Origin: Halopiger aswanensis
GTDB lineage: Archaea > Halobacteriota > Halobacteria > Halobacteriales > Natrialbaceae
NCBI RefSeq assembly: GCF_003610195.1
Contig: NZ_RAPO01000002.1
Span: 372,001-436,000, forward strand
Reading direction: 5' to 3'
Length of the DNA stretch: 64,000 nt
Shown here: in pieces, positions 20,436 through 28,984 of the stretch
Numbering within the stretch: position 1 is the first letter of the stretch
Layout: every line of letters begins with the position of its first letter
Program-made: the position numbers and the translations under genes
The notes under the pieces: model-generated
Told to the model about the DNA's origin: nothing
Database searches by the model: none
The model's input: the letters and a program-made list of their open reading frames with translations, nothing else

Positions 20436-20580
20436 GATTCGGGGATACCGCTGACCGGTCAATCAACGTTGGGATATCCGGCCGTCTCCCGCCCCCTTGC
20501 GATCAGCCGCCCCCTCGATTCGACGACGCCCCGCCGCCTCGAGCGCGGCGCTTTTACTCGCGGCCTGTGACGGTTCGGGT

Positions 20581-22359
20581 ATGCAAGTCCACGTCGTCGG
20601 CGACGACCCGGTCCGCGAGGCCGTCGTCGCCGCGCTGGGAGACGTCGATATCGACGTCGCGGACGCCGAACCGGCCGCCCTCACCGACGCCCGGTTCGGC
20701 GTCGTCAGCGGCGTCGCCGGCTCGGACGTATTCGAACGGGCGAACGACGCCGCTCGAGCGGGATCGACGCCCTGGGTCGCCGTCGAGATCGGCGGCGTCG
20801 GCGGCTACCCCCTGTCGGCGGTCGACGCCGCGGTGTCGGGATTCGCGCCGGGAGCGGGGACCGGCTGTTTCGACTGCCTGCACGATCGCGTCGCGTCGAA
20901 TCTCGAGGACGACGAAATCGCTGACGGGCCGCAGGCCGAACGGGCTGCAGCGCGCCTCGCCGGCGCGGTCGCCGGCCGGGAGTGCGTGCGCGTCCTCTCG
21001 GGCGCTGAGAAATCGATTATCGGCCACGTCGTCGAACTGCCCCACCAGCGCCGGCGCCTCCTCCCCGTTCCCGGCTGTGAGTGTGCGGATAGTGAGCGAG
21101 ATCGGGCGCTCGAGCGCGACGACGACACGCTCGAACTCGAGGCGGCAGTCGACCGCGCGGAGGCGGCCATCGACGACCGCGTCGGCGTCGTCGCGAGCAT
21201 CGGCGAGGTCGAGTCGTTCCCCGTCCCCTACTACCTGGCGACGAACGCGAACACGACCGCCTTCAGCGACGCCAGCGCGCCCCGCCAGGCCGCCGGCGTC
21301 GCCGACGACTGGAACGCCGCGCTGATGAAGGCCGTCGGCGAGGGCCTCGAGCGCTACTGCGCCGGCGTCTACCGGGACGCGGAGTTCGTCCGCGCCAGCG
21401 AGGCCGACCTCGCGAACGCCGTTTCGCCGACCGACCTCCTCCGGCCGGACGACGCGCCCGCGTACGACCCGAGCGACGAATACCGCTGGGTACCCGGCGA
21501 GAACCTCGTCACGGGCGAACAGGCCCACCTCCCCGCGGATGCGGTGCAGTTCCCCCAACCCGGCCCGGGGCTCGTCCCCGCGATCACGACCGGGCTCGGC
21601 CTGGGCTCCTCGACGGTCGACGCCCTGCTGTCTGGGCTGACGGAGGTCCTCGAGCGCGACGCGACGATGCTCGCGTGGTACTCGACGTTCGAACCGCTCG
21701 AACTCGCCGTCGACGACCCGGCGTTTGCGACGCTCGAGCGCCGGGCCCGCAGCGAGGGGCTCGACGTAACGGCGCTGCTGGTCACGCAGGACGTAGACCT
21801 GCCGGTAGTCGCGGTTGCGGTCCACCGCGATCCGGACGACGTCGACGGTGATGAAGAAATCGACCCCACTGATGACGACTGGCCCGCCTTCGCAGCCGGT
21901 TCCGCTGCCGACCTCGACGCGACGGCCGCCGCGACGGCGGCGCTCGAGGAGGCGCTCCAGAACTGGATGGAACTGCGGAATCTCGGTCCGACCGAAGCAG
22001 CCGACCAGTCGGGCGCGATCGGCGAGTACGCCGCGTTCCCGGCGCCGACCCGGGAGTTCGTGTCGGTCGACGCCGGTCAGGTGCCGGCCGAAAGCGTCGG
22101 CCCCGACCCGGTTCCGTCGGGTGTGGACGCCCTCGAGTCGCTGCTCGAGCGCGCGGGCGACGCCGGCCTGACGCCGTACGCGGCGCGGCTCACGACCCGC
22201 GACGTCGAGTCGATCGGCTTCGAGGCGGTGCGGGTCGTCGTTCCCGGCGCGCAGCCGCTGTTCACCGACGAGCCATTCTTCGGTGAGCGAGCCCGGACGG
22301 TGCCCGACGAAATGGGGTTCGAACCGCGCCTCGAGCGGCCGTTCCACCCGTACCCCTGA
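20581..22359 (+). CDS. YcaO-domain protein with TOMM cyclodehydratase-like layout
   Basis: 592 residues. Residues 1 to about 175 form a Rossmann-like, E1/ThiF-like N-terminal part with a likely zinc site (Cys96, Cys99, Cys166, Cys168). Residues 200-580 are the YcaO kinase fold: AVGEGLERYC (251-260), TEVLERDA (354-361) and EEALQNWMELR (456-466) supply the Glu/Arg residues used for ATP and Mg. The last residues, RPFHPYP, resemble the Pro-rich C-terminus of azoline-forming YcaO enzymes. The family activates amide carbonyls in peptides or proteins (thiazoline/oxazoline, thioamide). No precursor peptide, dehydrogenase or TfuA partner is adjacent, so the substrate is unknown. The ATG at 20581 gives the natural start of the Rossmann strand. 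Confidence 0.85.
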   Translation: MQVHVVGDDPVREAVVAALGDVDIDVADAEPAALTDARFGVVSGVAGSDVFERANDAARAGSTPWVAVEIGGVGGYPLSAVDAAVSGFAPGAGTGCFDCLHDRVASNLEDDEIADGPQAERAAARLAGAVAGRECVRVLSGAEKSIIGHVVELPHQRRRLLPVPGCECADSERDRALERDDDTLELEAAVDRAEAAIDDRVGVVASIGEVESFPVPYYLATNANTTAFSDASAPRQAAGVADDWNAALMKAVGEGLERYCAGVYRDAEFVRASEADLANAVSPTDLLRPDDAPAYDPSDEYRWVPGENLVTGEQAHLPADAVQFPQPGPGLVPAITTGLGLGSSTVDALLSGLTEVLERDATMLAWYSTFEPLELAVDDPAFATLERRARSEGLDVTALLVTQDVDLPVVAVAVHRDPDDVDGDEEIDPTDDDWPAFAAGSAADLDATAAATAALEEALQNWMELRNLGPTEAADQSGAIGEYAAFPAPTREFVSVDAGQVPAESVGPDPVPSGVDALESLLERAGDAGLTPYAARLTTRDVESIGFEAVRVVVPGAQPLFTDEPFFGERARTVPDEMGFEPRLERPFHPYP

Positions 22360-22363
22360 AAAC

Positions 22364-22873
22364 TCAGCTAGCGGAGTCGGCGTCGGAATCGGTTGTTTCG
22401 TTCCCCGCGGTAGTCGGTTCGGTCGACCCGTTCGCGGCGCTCGAGTCGTTCGTCGCGTTCGTCACGGTTTCGTTCGCCGCATCGTCCGCCCGGTCGACTT
22501 CGATCACCATCCCGGCATCGGTGAGTTCGATCGAGACGAATTCGGTATCGGACGTGATCGACACCGCCTCGACCTGCTCCTGTTCGTTGTCCTCGTCGAA
22601 CAGGACGACCTGCAGGCTCTGCTCCGTTCGCCCGAGATGGGGCGGATACGCGGTTTCGTTGGGCGAGACGGAGTACTGCTCGTTGTAGCTCCGACGGTCG
22701 TTCCCCAGTTCGCGAGCCTGCAGTTGGATCTTGTACGACTGACTCCCGGAGTTGTGGATCTCGACCGGGACGACCCCCTGCAGTCCGAAGTGTTCCTGAA
22801 CTCCTTGAATGCAACCCGCGAGCCCCACCGTCGCGAGCACGCTCGCGGATCGAAGTACCGTTCGGCGGTTCAC
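22364..22873 (-). CDS. Small Tat-type lipoprotein with sequon-rich tail
   Basis: 169 residues from a GTG start at 22873 (read as MNRRTVLRSASVLATVGLAGC), giving a twin-arginine signal and lipobox Cys. The mature part has a beta-sandwich look (VVPVEIHNSGSQSYKIQLQAR), common in haloarchaeal surface lipoproteins. The tail from about 135 is rich in Asn-x-Ser/Thr. No function is recognised. It converges on the YcaO gene with only a 4-base gap and ends before the cmk promoter. Confidence 0.75.
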   Translation of the reverse strand: MNRRTVLRSASVLATVGLAGCIQGVQEHFGLQGVVPVEIHNSGSQSYKIQLQARELGNDRRSYNEQYSVSPNETAYPPHLGRTEQSLQVVLFDEDNEQEQVEAVSITSDTEFVSIELTDAGMVIEVDRADDAANETVTNATNDSSAANGSTEPTTAGNETTDSDADSAS

Positions 22874-23022
22874 AGTCGGCACTCGGGACCGGACGACCGT
22901 AGGCGTTGCTCTTCCCGGCCGTCGTCCCCGCGAGCGGGCCCGACTCGAGTGGGATACTGTCACCAACTATCACTCGGGTCGAGAGTCGGACACCTTTTCA
23001 AATCGCGCGTCCTTGCACCGAC

Positions 23023-23640
23023 ATGGCAACGACCGAGTCCGCGACGGGCGACCCCGAGATCGAAACGACACTGTTTATCACCGTCTCCGGCCCGCCGGGC
23101 TGTGGCGCGACGACGCTGTGTGAGCGCCTCGCCGACGCGATCGGCTGTCCGTACGTCTCCGGCGGCGACATCTTCCGCGAGCTCGCCGACGACCGCGACA
23201 TGAGCCTCAACCAGCTCACCGCAAAGGCCGACGAGTCCGACGAGATCGACCGCGCGCTCGATCAGCGGCTCCAGCAGATCGCCGAAAAGTGGGGCATGGC
23301 GAACAAACCCTTCATCCTCGAGTCGCGCCTGGCCGGCTGGCTCGCCGGCGACCGCGCCGACCTCCGAATCTGGCTCGACGCGCCGGAAGACGTCCGCCTC
23401 GAGCGCATCGAGGAGCGACTGGAGACCGAAGCCGAGATGCGGGTCCGCGAGGTCAGCGAGGCCGGCCGCTACCAGTCGTACTACGATATCGACATCGACG
23501 ACCGCGAGTTCTACGACCTCAACATCAACACCGCTCGCTGGGGGAAGGCGGGCGTCTTCAACCTCGTCCGAACCGCCATCGAGGAGTACGATCCCGCGAT
23601 CGACGAGGGTGCGTTCCGGACGCCGGAAGTGGACGTCTAG
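23023..23640 (+). CDS. cmk: Archaeal cytidylate kinase
   Basis: 205 residues. Phosphorylates CMP/dCMP with ATP. The P-loop GPPGCGATTLCERLA is near residues 23-37; YVSGGDIFRELA and WLDAPEDVRLERI follow, and the lid region carries Arg-rich REVSEAGRYQSYYDID. The archaeal Cmk is slightly shorter than bacterial forms, as seen. The ATG at 23023 was chosen over upstream in-frame starts because those add a basic leader outside the family. Confidence 0.92.
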   Translation: MATTESATGDPEIETTLFITVSGPPGCGATTLCERLADAIGCPYVSGGDIFRELADDRDMSLNQLTAKADESDEIDRALDQRLQQIAEKWGMANKPFILESRLAGWLAGDRADLRIWLDAPEDVRLERIEERLETEAEMRVREVSEAGRYQSYYDIDIDDREFYDLNINTARWGKAGVFNLVRTAIEEYDPAIDEGAFRTPEVDV

Positions 23641-23789
23641 TCCCCGCCGAGTTGGAACCGTTTCTCGAGTGCGACGTTCGAAAGTCGGTCGGGTCGGCGA
23701 TCGCGAGCCGCTCGCGCCGCCGTCGCGCGGGACGCGAACCGGGCGTCGCAGGCACGGCTTTTGAATACGTCCGCGGCAATCCGGACCGT

Positions 23790-23951
23790 ATGGACGATAA
23801 CGGAGACGCCCGAATCGACCGGCCGGAGCTGCTCTGCGACGCAATTGTCGGGCTCGTCGACGACCTCGAGAGTGACGGGACGCTCAGCGAGGAGCGGGCC
23901 TCGGAGTTACGGTCGGACATCTACCGATCGATCGACGTGCCGGAGGAGTAG
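23790..23951 (+). CDS. Small acidic helical protein (hypothetical)
   Basis: 53 residues: starts MDDNGDARIDRPELLC and ends YRSIDVPEE. It looks like a single helical hairpin (LLCDAIVGLVDDLE, then SEERASELRSDIYR). A TATA-like CTTTTGAATA lies about 30 bases upstream, and composition matches the genome. No family recognised. It follows cmk by 149 bases. Confidence 0.5.
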   Translation: MDDNGDARIDRPELLCDAIVGLVDDLESDGTLSEERASELRSDIYRSIDVPEE

Positions 23952-23989
23952 CGGTAGCGGAAATCGGTTCGTCGCCGGAGCCGATCAGT

Positions 23990-25489
23990 TCAGTTATCGG
24001 GCGAGTAGTTCGGCGCTTCGTCGGTGATGACGACGTCGTGGGCGTGGCTCTCGGCCTGCCCGGCCGAGGAGACGCGGACGAACTCCGAGCGCTCCTTGAA
24101 CTCGGGGATCGTCTCGGCGCCGACGTAGCCCATCCCCGACTGCATGCCGCCCGCGAGCTGGTGGAGCTCCGACTGCAGCGAGCCCTTGTACGGCGTCGCG
24201 GCCTCGACGCCCTCGGGGACGTACTCGTCGTCCTCGTCGGGCTCTTCTTTCAGGTATCGGTCGCTGTCGCCGGATTTCATCGCGCCGACCGATCCCATGC
24301 CGCGGTACTGCTTGTACTTCTTGCCGTTCATCGTGACGACGCGGCCGGGGGCCTCGTCGGTGCCGGCGAAGTAGGAGCCGAGCATGACCGCGTCCGCGCC
24401 GGCGGCGATCGCCTTGATCGCGTCGCCGGAGTACCGGATGCCACCGTCCGCGATGACCGGGACGTCGTGTTCGGCGGCGACGTCCGCGACCTGCGCGACG
24501 GCCGTGATCTGGGGCATGCCGGCGCCGGAGACGACGCGGGTGGTACAGATCGATCCCGGGCCGATGCCGACCTTGATACCGTCCGCGAAGTCGACCAGTT
24601 CGGCCGCGGCCTCGCGGGTGCCGACGTTGCCGACCACGACGTCCGCCTCGACCGACTCCTTGATCTCGCGTGCGCCCTCGATGACGTTCCGGTTGTGCGC
24701 GTGCGCGGTGTCGATGAACAGGATGTCGGCGCCGGCTTCGTCCGCGGCTTCGGCCCGGTCGTCCTCGAAGGGGCTGACGGCGACGCCACAGCGAAGCTTC
24801 CCGTCCTCGTCGCGGACGGCCTCCCCGTACTCGCGGCGCTGGAGGATGCCCTGCATCGTGACCAGTCCCACGAGGAGGTTCTCGTCGTCGACGACCGGCA
24901 CGCGCTCGATCTTGTGCTCGTACATCAGGTCGAACGCCTCGCGAGCGTCGACGTTCTCGGGCGCGGTGATGACCTCGTCGGTCATCGCTTCCGTGACGGG
25001 GTCGTCCTCGTTGACCTCGAGGTGCGGGCGGATGTCCGTGCTCGAGATAATGCCGAGCACTTCGCCGTTGGTGTTGATGACGGGGGCGCCGCCGACGCCC
25101 TCGCGGGCCATCAGTTCGTCAACCTCGCGGACGGTCATCTCGGGGCTGGCGGTGACGACCGATTCCTGGGGGATGATGAGTTCGTCGGCGCTCTTGACGC
25201 GCTCGATCTCCTCGACCATCTCGTCGATGTTCATGTTCCGGTGGAGGACGCCGAGGCCGCCGTGGCGGGCCATCGCGATGGCCATGTCGCTCTCGGTGAC
25301 GGTGTCCATCGCCGCCGAGAGGATGGGCAGCGAGACCTCGACGTGTTTCGAGACGTGCGAGGTGAGGTCGGCGTCGTCGGGTTCGACGCGGCTCTCCTTC
25401 GGGCGCAGAAGGACGTCGTCGAAGGTTAGCGCTTCCGGTACCTGCAGTTTCGAGGAATAGGGCTCGTGCTCGGGAACGTCGTTCGCCAT
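23990..25489 (-). CDS. guaB: IMP dehydrogenase
   Basis: 499 residues. Oxidises IMP to XMP, the committed step of GMP synthesis. The catalytic loop GPGSICTTRVVSGAGMPQ holds the active-site Cys. Two CBS domains are inserted between about 100 and 220 (VREVDELMAREGVGGAPVIN and HKIERVPVVDDENLLVGLVT). The flap GSVGAMKSGDSDRY is present. Full length and normal for the family; single gene on its strand. Confidence 0.97.
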   Translation of the reverse strand: MANDVPEHEPYSSKLQVPEALTFDDVLLRPKESRVEPDDADLTSHVSKHVEVSLPILSAAMDTVTESDMAIAMARHGGLGVLHRNMNIDEMVEEIERVKSADELIIPQESVVTASPEMTVREVDELMAREGVGGAPVINTNGEVLGIISSTDIRPHLEVNEDDPVTEAMTDEVITAPENVDAREAFDLMYEHKIERVPVVDDENLLVGLVTMQGILQRREYGEAVRDEDGKLRCGVAVSPFEDDRAEAADEAGADILFIDTAHAHNRNVIEGAREIKESVEADVVVGNVGTREAAAELVDFADGIKVGIGPGSICTTRVVSGAGMPQITAVAQVADVAAEHDVPVIADGGIRYSGDAIKAIAAGADAVMLGSYFAGTDEAPGRVVTMNGKKYKQYRGMGSVGAMKSGDSDRYLKEEPDEDDEYVPEGVEAATPYKGSLQSELHQLAGGMQSGMGYVGAETIPEFKERSEFVRVSSAGQAESHAHDVVITDEAPNYSPDN

Positions 25490-25719
25490 GTAAACCGTCG
25501 GTCCCCGCCCGCAAAAAGCGTTGCGAGATAGACGCGGGTGAGAACCCGTGACGAGCCCCGCATCGCCGGATTCGGCCGTGTCGGAATTATCGCGTCCGCG
25601 GGCGGTGAACGCGGTATTCGTCGGGAGTACCTTCTGATAATCGGTCGCGTAAGTAGTGCTTCGAGAGCCGACGACGCACCGGCGATGATCGGCGGCAGCG
25701 ATCGAGGCCGCGGCTGCGC

Positions 25720-25727
25720 AATTTATC
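25720..25727 (+). promoter_or_regulatory. TATA-like element before the amidase gene
   Basis: The AATTTATC run ends about 27 bases upstream of the ATG at 25754, fitting a leaderless transcript. The remaining 264-bp gap after guaB has no gene that I can support. Confidence 0.5.
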
Positions 25728-25753
25728 TACACCGACGTCGTCTACTACAGCAT

Positions 25754-26722
25754 ATGTCAACTCACGGTCGGGTAGACCACGAGATCGACGCCACGGACGA
25801 GACCGTTCACAGCGACTGGAACAGAGGTCGCGAGCCGGTTCGGACGATCGAATCCGGCGACGTCGTCCGGTTCGAGTGCCGGGACGCGGCGAACGGTCAA
25901 CTCGGTCCGGACTCGACGGTAGCGGACCTCGCCGAACTGGACGTTGAGCAGGTACACACGCTGACCGGCCCGATCGCGATCGACGGCGCCGAGCCGGGCG
26001 ACGTGCTGCAGGTCGACGTCCTCGAACTCGAGCACCGCGGCTGGGGGTACACCCTCGTGCTGCCCGGCGAACTGGCCATGGGACTGTTGCCCGAGGAGTT
26101 TCCCGAGCCCGCACTACACATCTGGGACCTCGAGGACGGCGTCGCGCGCTTCGTAAACGGGATCGAGGTACCGCTGCACCCGTTCCCCGGCACCCTCGGC
26201 GTCGCGCCGGCCGAGCCGGGCGAACACGATACGAACCCGCCCCGACCCGTCGGCGGCAATCTGGACATCAAGCACGTGACTGCCGGATCGACGATGTACC
26301 TCCCGATCGCAGTCGAGGGCGGGCTGTTCAGCATCGGCGACTGCCACGCCGCCCAGGGCGACGGCGAGGTCTGCATCTCGGGTATCGAGGCCCCGATGTC
26401 GATCACCTGCCGCTTCGAACTCCGCTCGGAGATGGACCTCGAGCAGCCCCAGTTCGAGACCGACGGCCCGTTTACGCCGACTGGGCGCGACGAACCGATG
26501 TACGGCACGACGGGAGTCGGCGACGACGTGCGCGAGGCGGCGAAAGACGCTATCCGCGGAATGATCGATCACTGCCACGCCGAGCGGGGACTCACGCGCG
26601 AAGAAGCCTACATCCTGTGTTCGGCGGCCGTCGATCTGAAGCTCAATCAGGTGGTCAACGCACCGAACTGGACGGTCTCAGCCTACCTGCCGGAGGGGAT
26701 CTTCCCCGACGCGGACGCGTGA
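25754..26722 (+). CDS. Acetamidase/formamidase family protein
   Basis: 322 residues of the FmdA_AmdA family, which hydrolyse formamide, acetamide or related amides to ammonia and the acid. Recognisable segments: ESGDVVRFECRDA, GPIAIDGAEPGDVLQVDVLE, PPRPVGGNLDIKHVTAGSTM, and FSIGDCHAAQGDGEVC, where the last holds conserved Asp/His/Glu. Full length. The ATG at 25754 suits both the family start and the TATA spacing. Confidence 0.9.
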   Translation: MSTHGRVDHEIDATDETVHSDWNRGREPVRTIESGDVVRFECRDAANGQLGPDSTVADLAELDVEQVHTLTGPIAIDGAEPGDVLQVDVLELEHRGWGYTLVLPGELAMGLLPEEFPEPALHIWDLEDGVARFVNGIEVPLHPFPGTLGVAPAEPGEHDTNPPRPVGGNLDIKHVTAGSTMYLPIAVEGGLFSIGDCHAAQGDGEVCISGIEAPMSITCRFELRSEMDLEQPQFETDGPFTPTGRDEPMYGTTGVGDDVREAAKDAIRGMIDHCHAERGLTREEAYILCSAAVDLKLNQVVNAPNWTVSAYLPEGIFPDADA

Positions 26723-26996
26723 GCGGCGGCTGCTGACGGCAGTAGTGCAGCCGATAGAACGTGAAAACTGACAATCAGACGCACGTTCGCGAGGCACACT
26801 TATTCGTGGGCGCCGTACGCGAGCCCATGAATCGAGGGGCACTCGAGGGGGACCCGGTTGTTTCGGGCACTGGTCGGGACCGTTGCGGGCGAAAATGGAC
26901 GCGTGAGTCTGCGGATGGAGACACGAATCTGCGGCGGGCTGTCGATCGGTCCGGGTCCGACTGCCGCGACCGCAACATCGGCCGTTTCGGGGGACA

Positions 26997-28172
26997 ATGA
27001 CGGGATCGGAGCCGACGGAGGTCGCGTTCTTCGAAACGGGGACGGACGCGGCGGACGGAGTGCAGGACCGATCGCAGTCGGATCCTGCAGACGACGACCG
27101 ACGCCTCCCGCCGCCGGACCTCGCCCGGCGCATCTTCGACGTCAGTCCGATCAGCACCGTCGTCATCGATTCGGCAGGTGCGATCGTCTACGCGAACGAA
27201 CGGGCGATCGAGACGCTCCGCCTCTCGAGCGACGAAATCGCAAAGCGATCGTACGAGCCGTCCGAGTGGAACATCTCCTACGAGGACGGAACGCCCATTC
27301 CGGTCGACGAACACCCCGTCGCGCGCGTCTTCGAAACTGGCGAACCCGAGTACGGGTTCGAACACTGGCTCGAGCTGCCCGATGGAACCGAACGCTGGCT
27401 GGTGACCAACTCCCGGCCCGTCGCGAACGACGCCGACGAGGTCGAGTACGTCGTCGTCGCGTTCGAGGACGTCACGGATCTGAAGCGCCGCGGCGAGCGG
27501 CTGCTCAGCGACCACATGCGGCGCCTCGAGTTCCGCGCGGATCAGGCCGCAGTGCCGCCGTCGCTGCGCGTCGAAGAGGGAGAGTGGCGGATCGAGGTCG
27601 AATCGGTCGTCTCACTGCCGGACGATGCGACGATCCAGTACATGGGCACGTCGGACCTCTCGGCGAACGATTTCGTTACCGCCGTCGAGGAGGTGCCCCA
27701 CTACGTCGACGTTCGCCTTCTCAGCACGTCCGAGGGGTACAGCCGCATCGAAGCCCGTGCCAAAGAGGCGACGGTCGCCGAAGTGTTTCAGTCGCTTGGC
27801 GGCCAGCCGCGTGCCGTCATCATCGCCCACGACGAAGTTCGATTCCTCGGCGAGTTGCCCGGCGACGTCGATCACCGGCTGGCGGCGGAGGGCATTCGTC
27901 GGTTCCACGACAACGTCGAATTGGTCTCCGAGGACCTCGTCTACTCGCCGCACCTGCTGTACGACATCGTCGCCGACGCGCTCACCGACCGACAGCTTGC
28001 AACCCTCGACGCCGCGTACTTCAGCGGCTACTTCGAGACGCCCCGTACCAGCACCGGCGGCGAGCTAGCCGACCGCTTCGGTGTAACCCGGCAGACGTTC
28101 AACCAACACCTCCGAAAGGCCCAGCAAACCGTCCTCGAGCACCTCTTCGAGGAGATCGACCGGAACCACTGA
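26997..28172 (+). CDS. PAS-domain, bat-type HTH transcriptional regulator
   Basis: 391 residues. A PAS domain lies at about 45-170 (RRIFDVSPISTVVIDSAGAIVYANERAIE). The middle (180-320) matches the bacterio-opsin activator-like GAF/HTH-associated domain (GEWRIEVESVVSLPD). At the C-terminus is HTH_10: LTDRQLATLDAAYFSGYFETPR with GELADRFGVTRQTFNQHLRKAQ. The PAS suggests sensing of redox, light or a small ligand; target genes are not evident. A 4-base ATGA overlap with an upstream short frame exists but is likely chance. Confidence 0.88.
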   Translation: MTGSEPTEVAFFETGTDAADGVQDRSQSDPADDDRRLPPPDLARRIFDVSPISTVVIDSAGAIVYANERAIETLRLSSDEIAKRSYEPSEWNISYEDGTPIPVDEHPVARVFETGEPEYGFEHWLELPDGTERWLVTNSRPVANDADEVEYVVVAFEDVTDLKRRGERLLSDHMRRLEFRADQAAVPPSLRVEEGEWRIEVESVVSLPDDATIQYMGTSDLSANDFVTAVEEVPHYVDVRLLSTSEGYSRIEARAKEATVAEVFQSLGGQPRAVIIAHDEVRFLGELPGDVDHRLAAEGIRRFHDNVELVSEDLVYSPHLLYDIVADALTDRQLATLDAAYFSGYFETPRTSTGGELADRFGVTRQTFNQHLRKAQQTVLEHLFEEIDRNH

Positions 28173-28219
28173 CTAGTCAGCGTCCACCCTTACCACGGTC
28201 GCACCCGTTCAGAATAGTA

Positions 28220-28552
28220 ATGAGCGACAACACGACTCACTCGGATTCCTCCTCGTTCCGGCATATTGAGATCGGAACCGACGGTGACAACGCCCCTGCG
28301 GTCCTCCACACCAGTTTCGACGGCGGTTCCGATTCGATCGTCGTGGCGATCGTCGAAGCCGTCGCGACCGTAACCGGCGAGGACCCGATCGATATGCCGC
28401 CCCTGTTCGACACCATCAATCCCGAGGCCCTCAACCAGCTCGTGACCCCGTCGACCCCTCGCGACCACCACGTCGAGATCAGCTTCGAGTATCAAGACTG
28501 CCAGATAACCGTCTCGAGCGGCGGCGATACGGTCGTCGTCCCGGACCAGTAA
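28220..28552 (+). CDS. HalOD1 output-domain protein
   Basis: 110 residues made almost wholly of the haloarchaeal HalOD1 domain (SIVVAIVEAVATVTGEDPIDMPPLFDTINPEALNQL, then VEISFEYQDCQITVSSGG). In the family this domain is an output module often linked to two-component or phage-like regulation; its chemistry is unknown. It follows the PAS/bat regulator by 47 bases on the same strand and is probably co-transcribed, so the two may form a signalling pair. Confidence 0.82.
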   Translation: MSDNTTHSDSSSFRHIEIGTDGDNAPAVLHTSFDGGSDSIVVAIVEAVATVTGEDPIDMPPLFDTINPEALNQLVTPSTPRDHHVEISFEYQDCQITVSSGGDTVVVPDQ

Positions 28553-28984
28553 TCGCGGCGGCCGGCCGTCGTTTTTCCTCTCTCGCGTCGGCAGCGCGCT
28601 CGTTCGATCAGCCACGCGGCCGTCGTCGCCTCTGTTCGCTCGACAACTGCCCATATCGATCGTTACAGATCCGTACACTAGCGTTCGATCGTGGGCGCTA
28701 GTGTCGGGAAACATATGGATCGTGGAACCGCGTCTCACACAACGCTTATTGACAATCCCAACCTTTGGCCGAGTATGAACGCTGTGAGTTCCAGCGAATC
28801 CCGAATCGCCGGTCGGATGACGACTACCTCCGACTCCAGCTTTACATTCGGGAATCCCTTCAAATACAAACTCACAGCGCGAGGCCCTAATCGGACGAAT
28901 TGGTGGCCCTTCGCACGTCACCAATTACGGTATCGTCCGCCTCATTACCCATCGGCCTCGGGTCATGGCCATCGTCCCTGACCA
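28553..28984. other. Gene-free stretch with two perfect inverted repeats
   Basis: 432 bases without a supported coding region; short frames have atypical composition. It holds ACACTAGCG (28675-28683) paired with CGCTAGTGT (28696-28704), and AATTGGTG (28898-28905) paired with CACCAATT (28919-28926). The second ends about 58 bases before the next gene and may mark its promoter. Confidence 0.6.

Noticed and set aside
26827..27000. A 57-residue frame with a TATA-like site upstream overlaps the PAS/bat regulator start by four bases (ATGA).
   Set aside because: Its composition (Arg/Gly-rich, not acidic) is unlike other genes here and no family is recognised; probably chance.
28775..28981. A 68-codon frame starting MNAVSSSESRIAG in the 432-bp gap before the DUF5794 gene.
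   Set aside because: Composition is basic with late Pro/His/Arg runs, no conserved motif, and it overlaps the inverted repeats.
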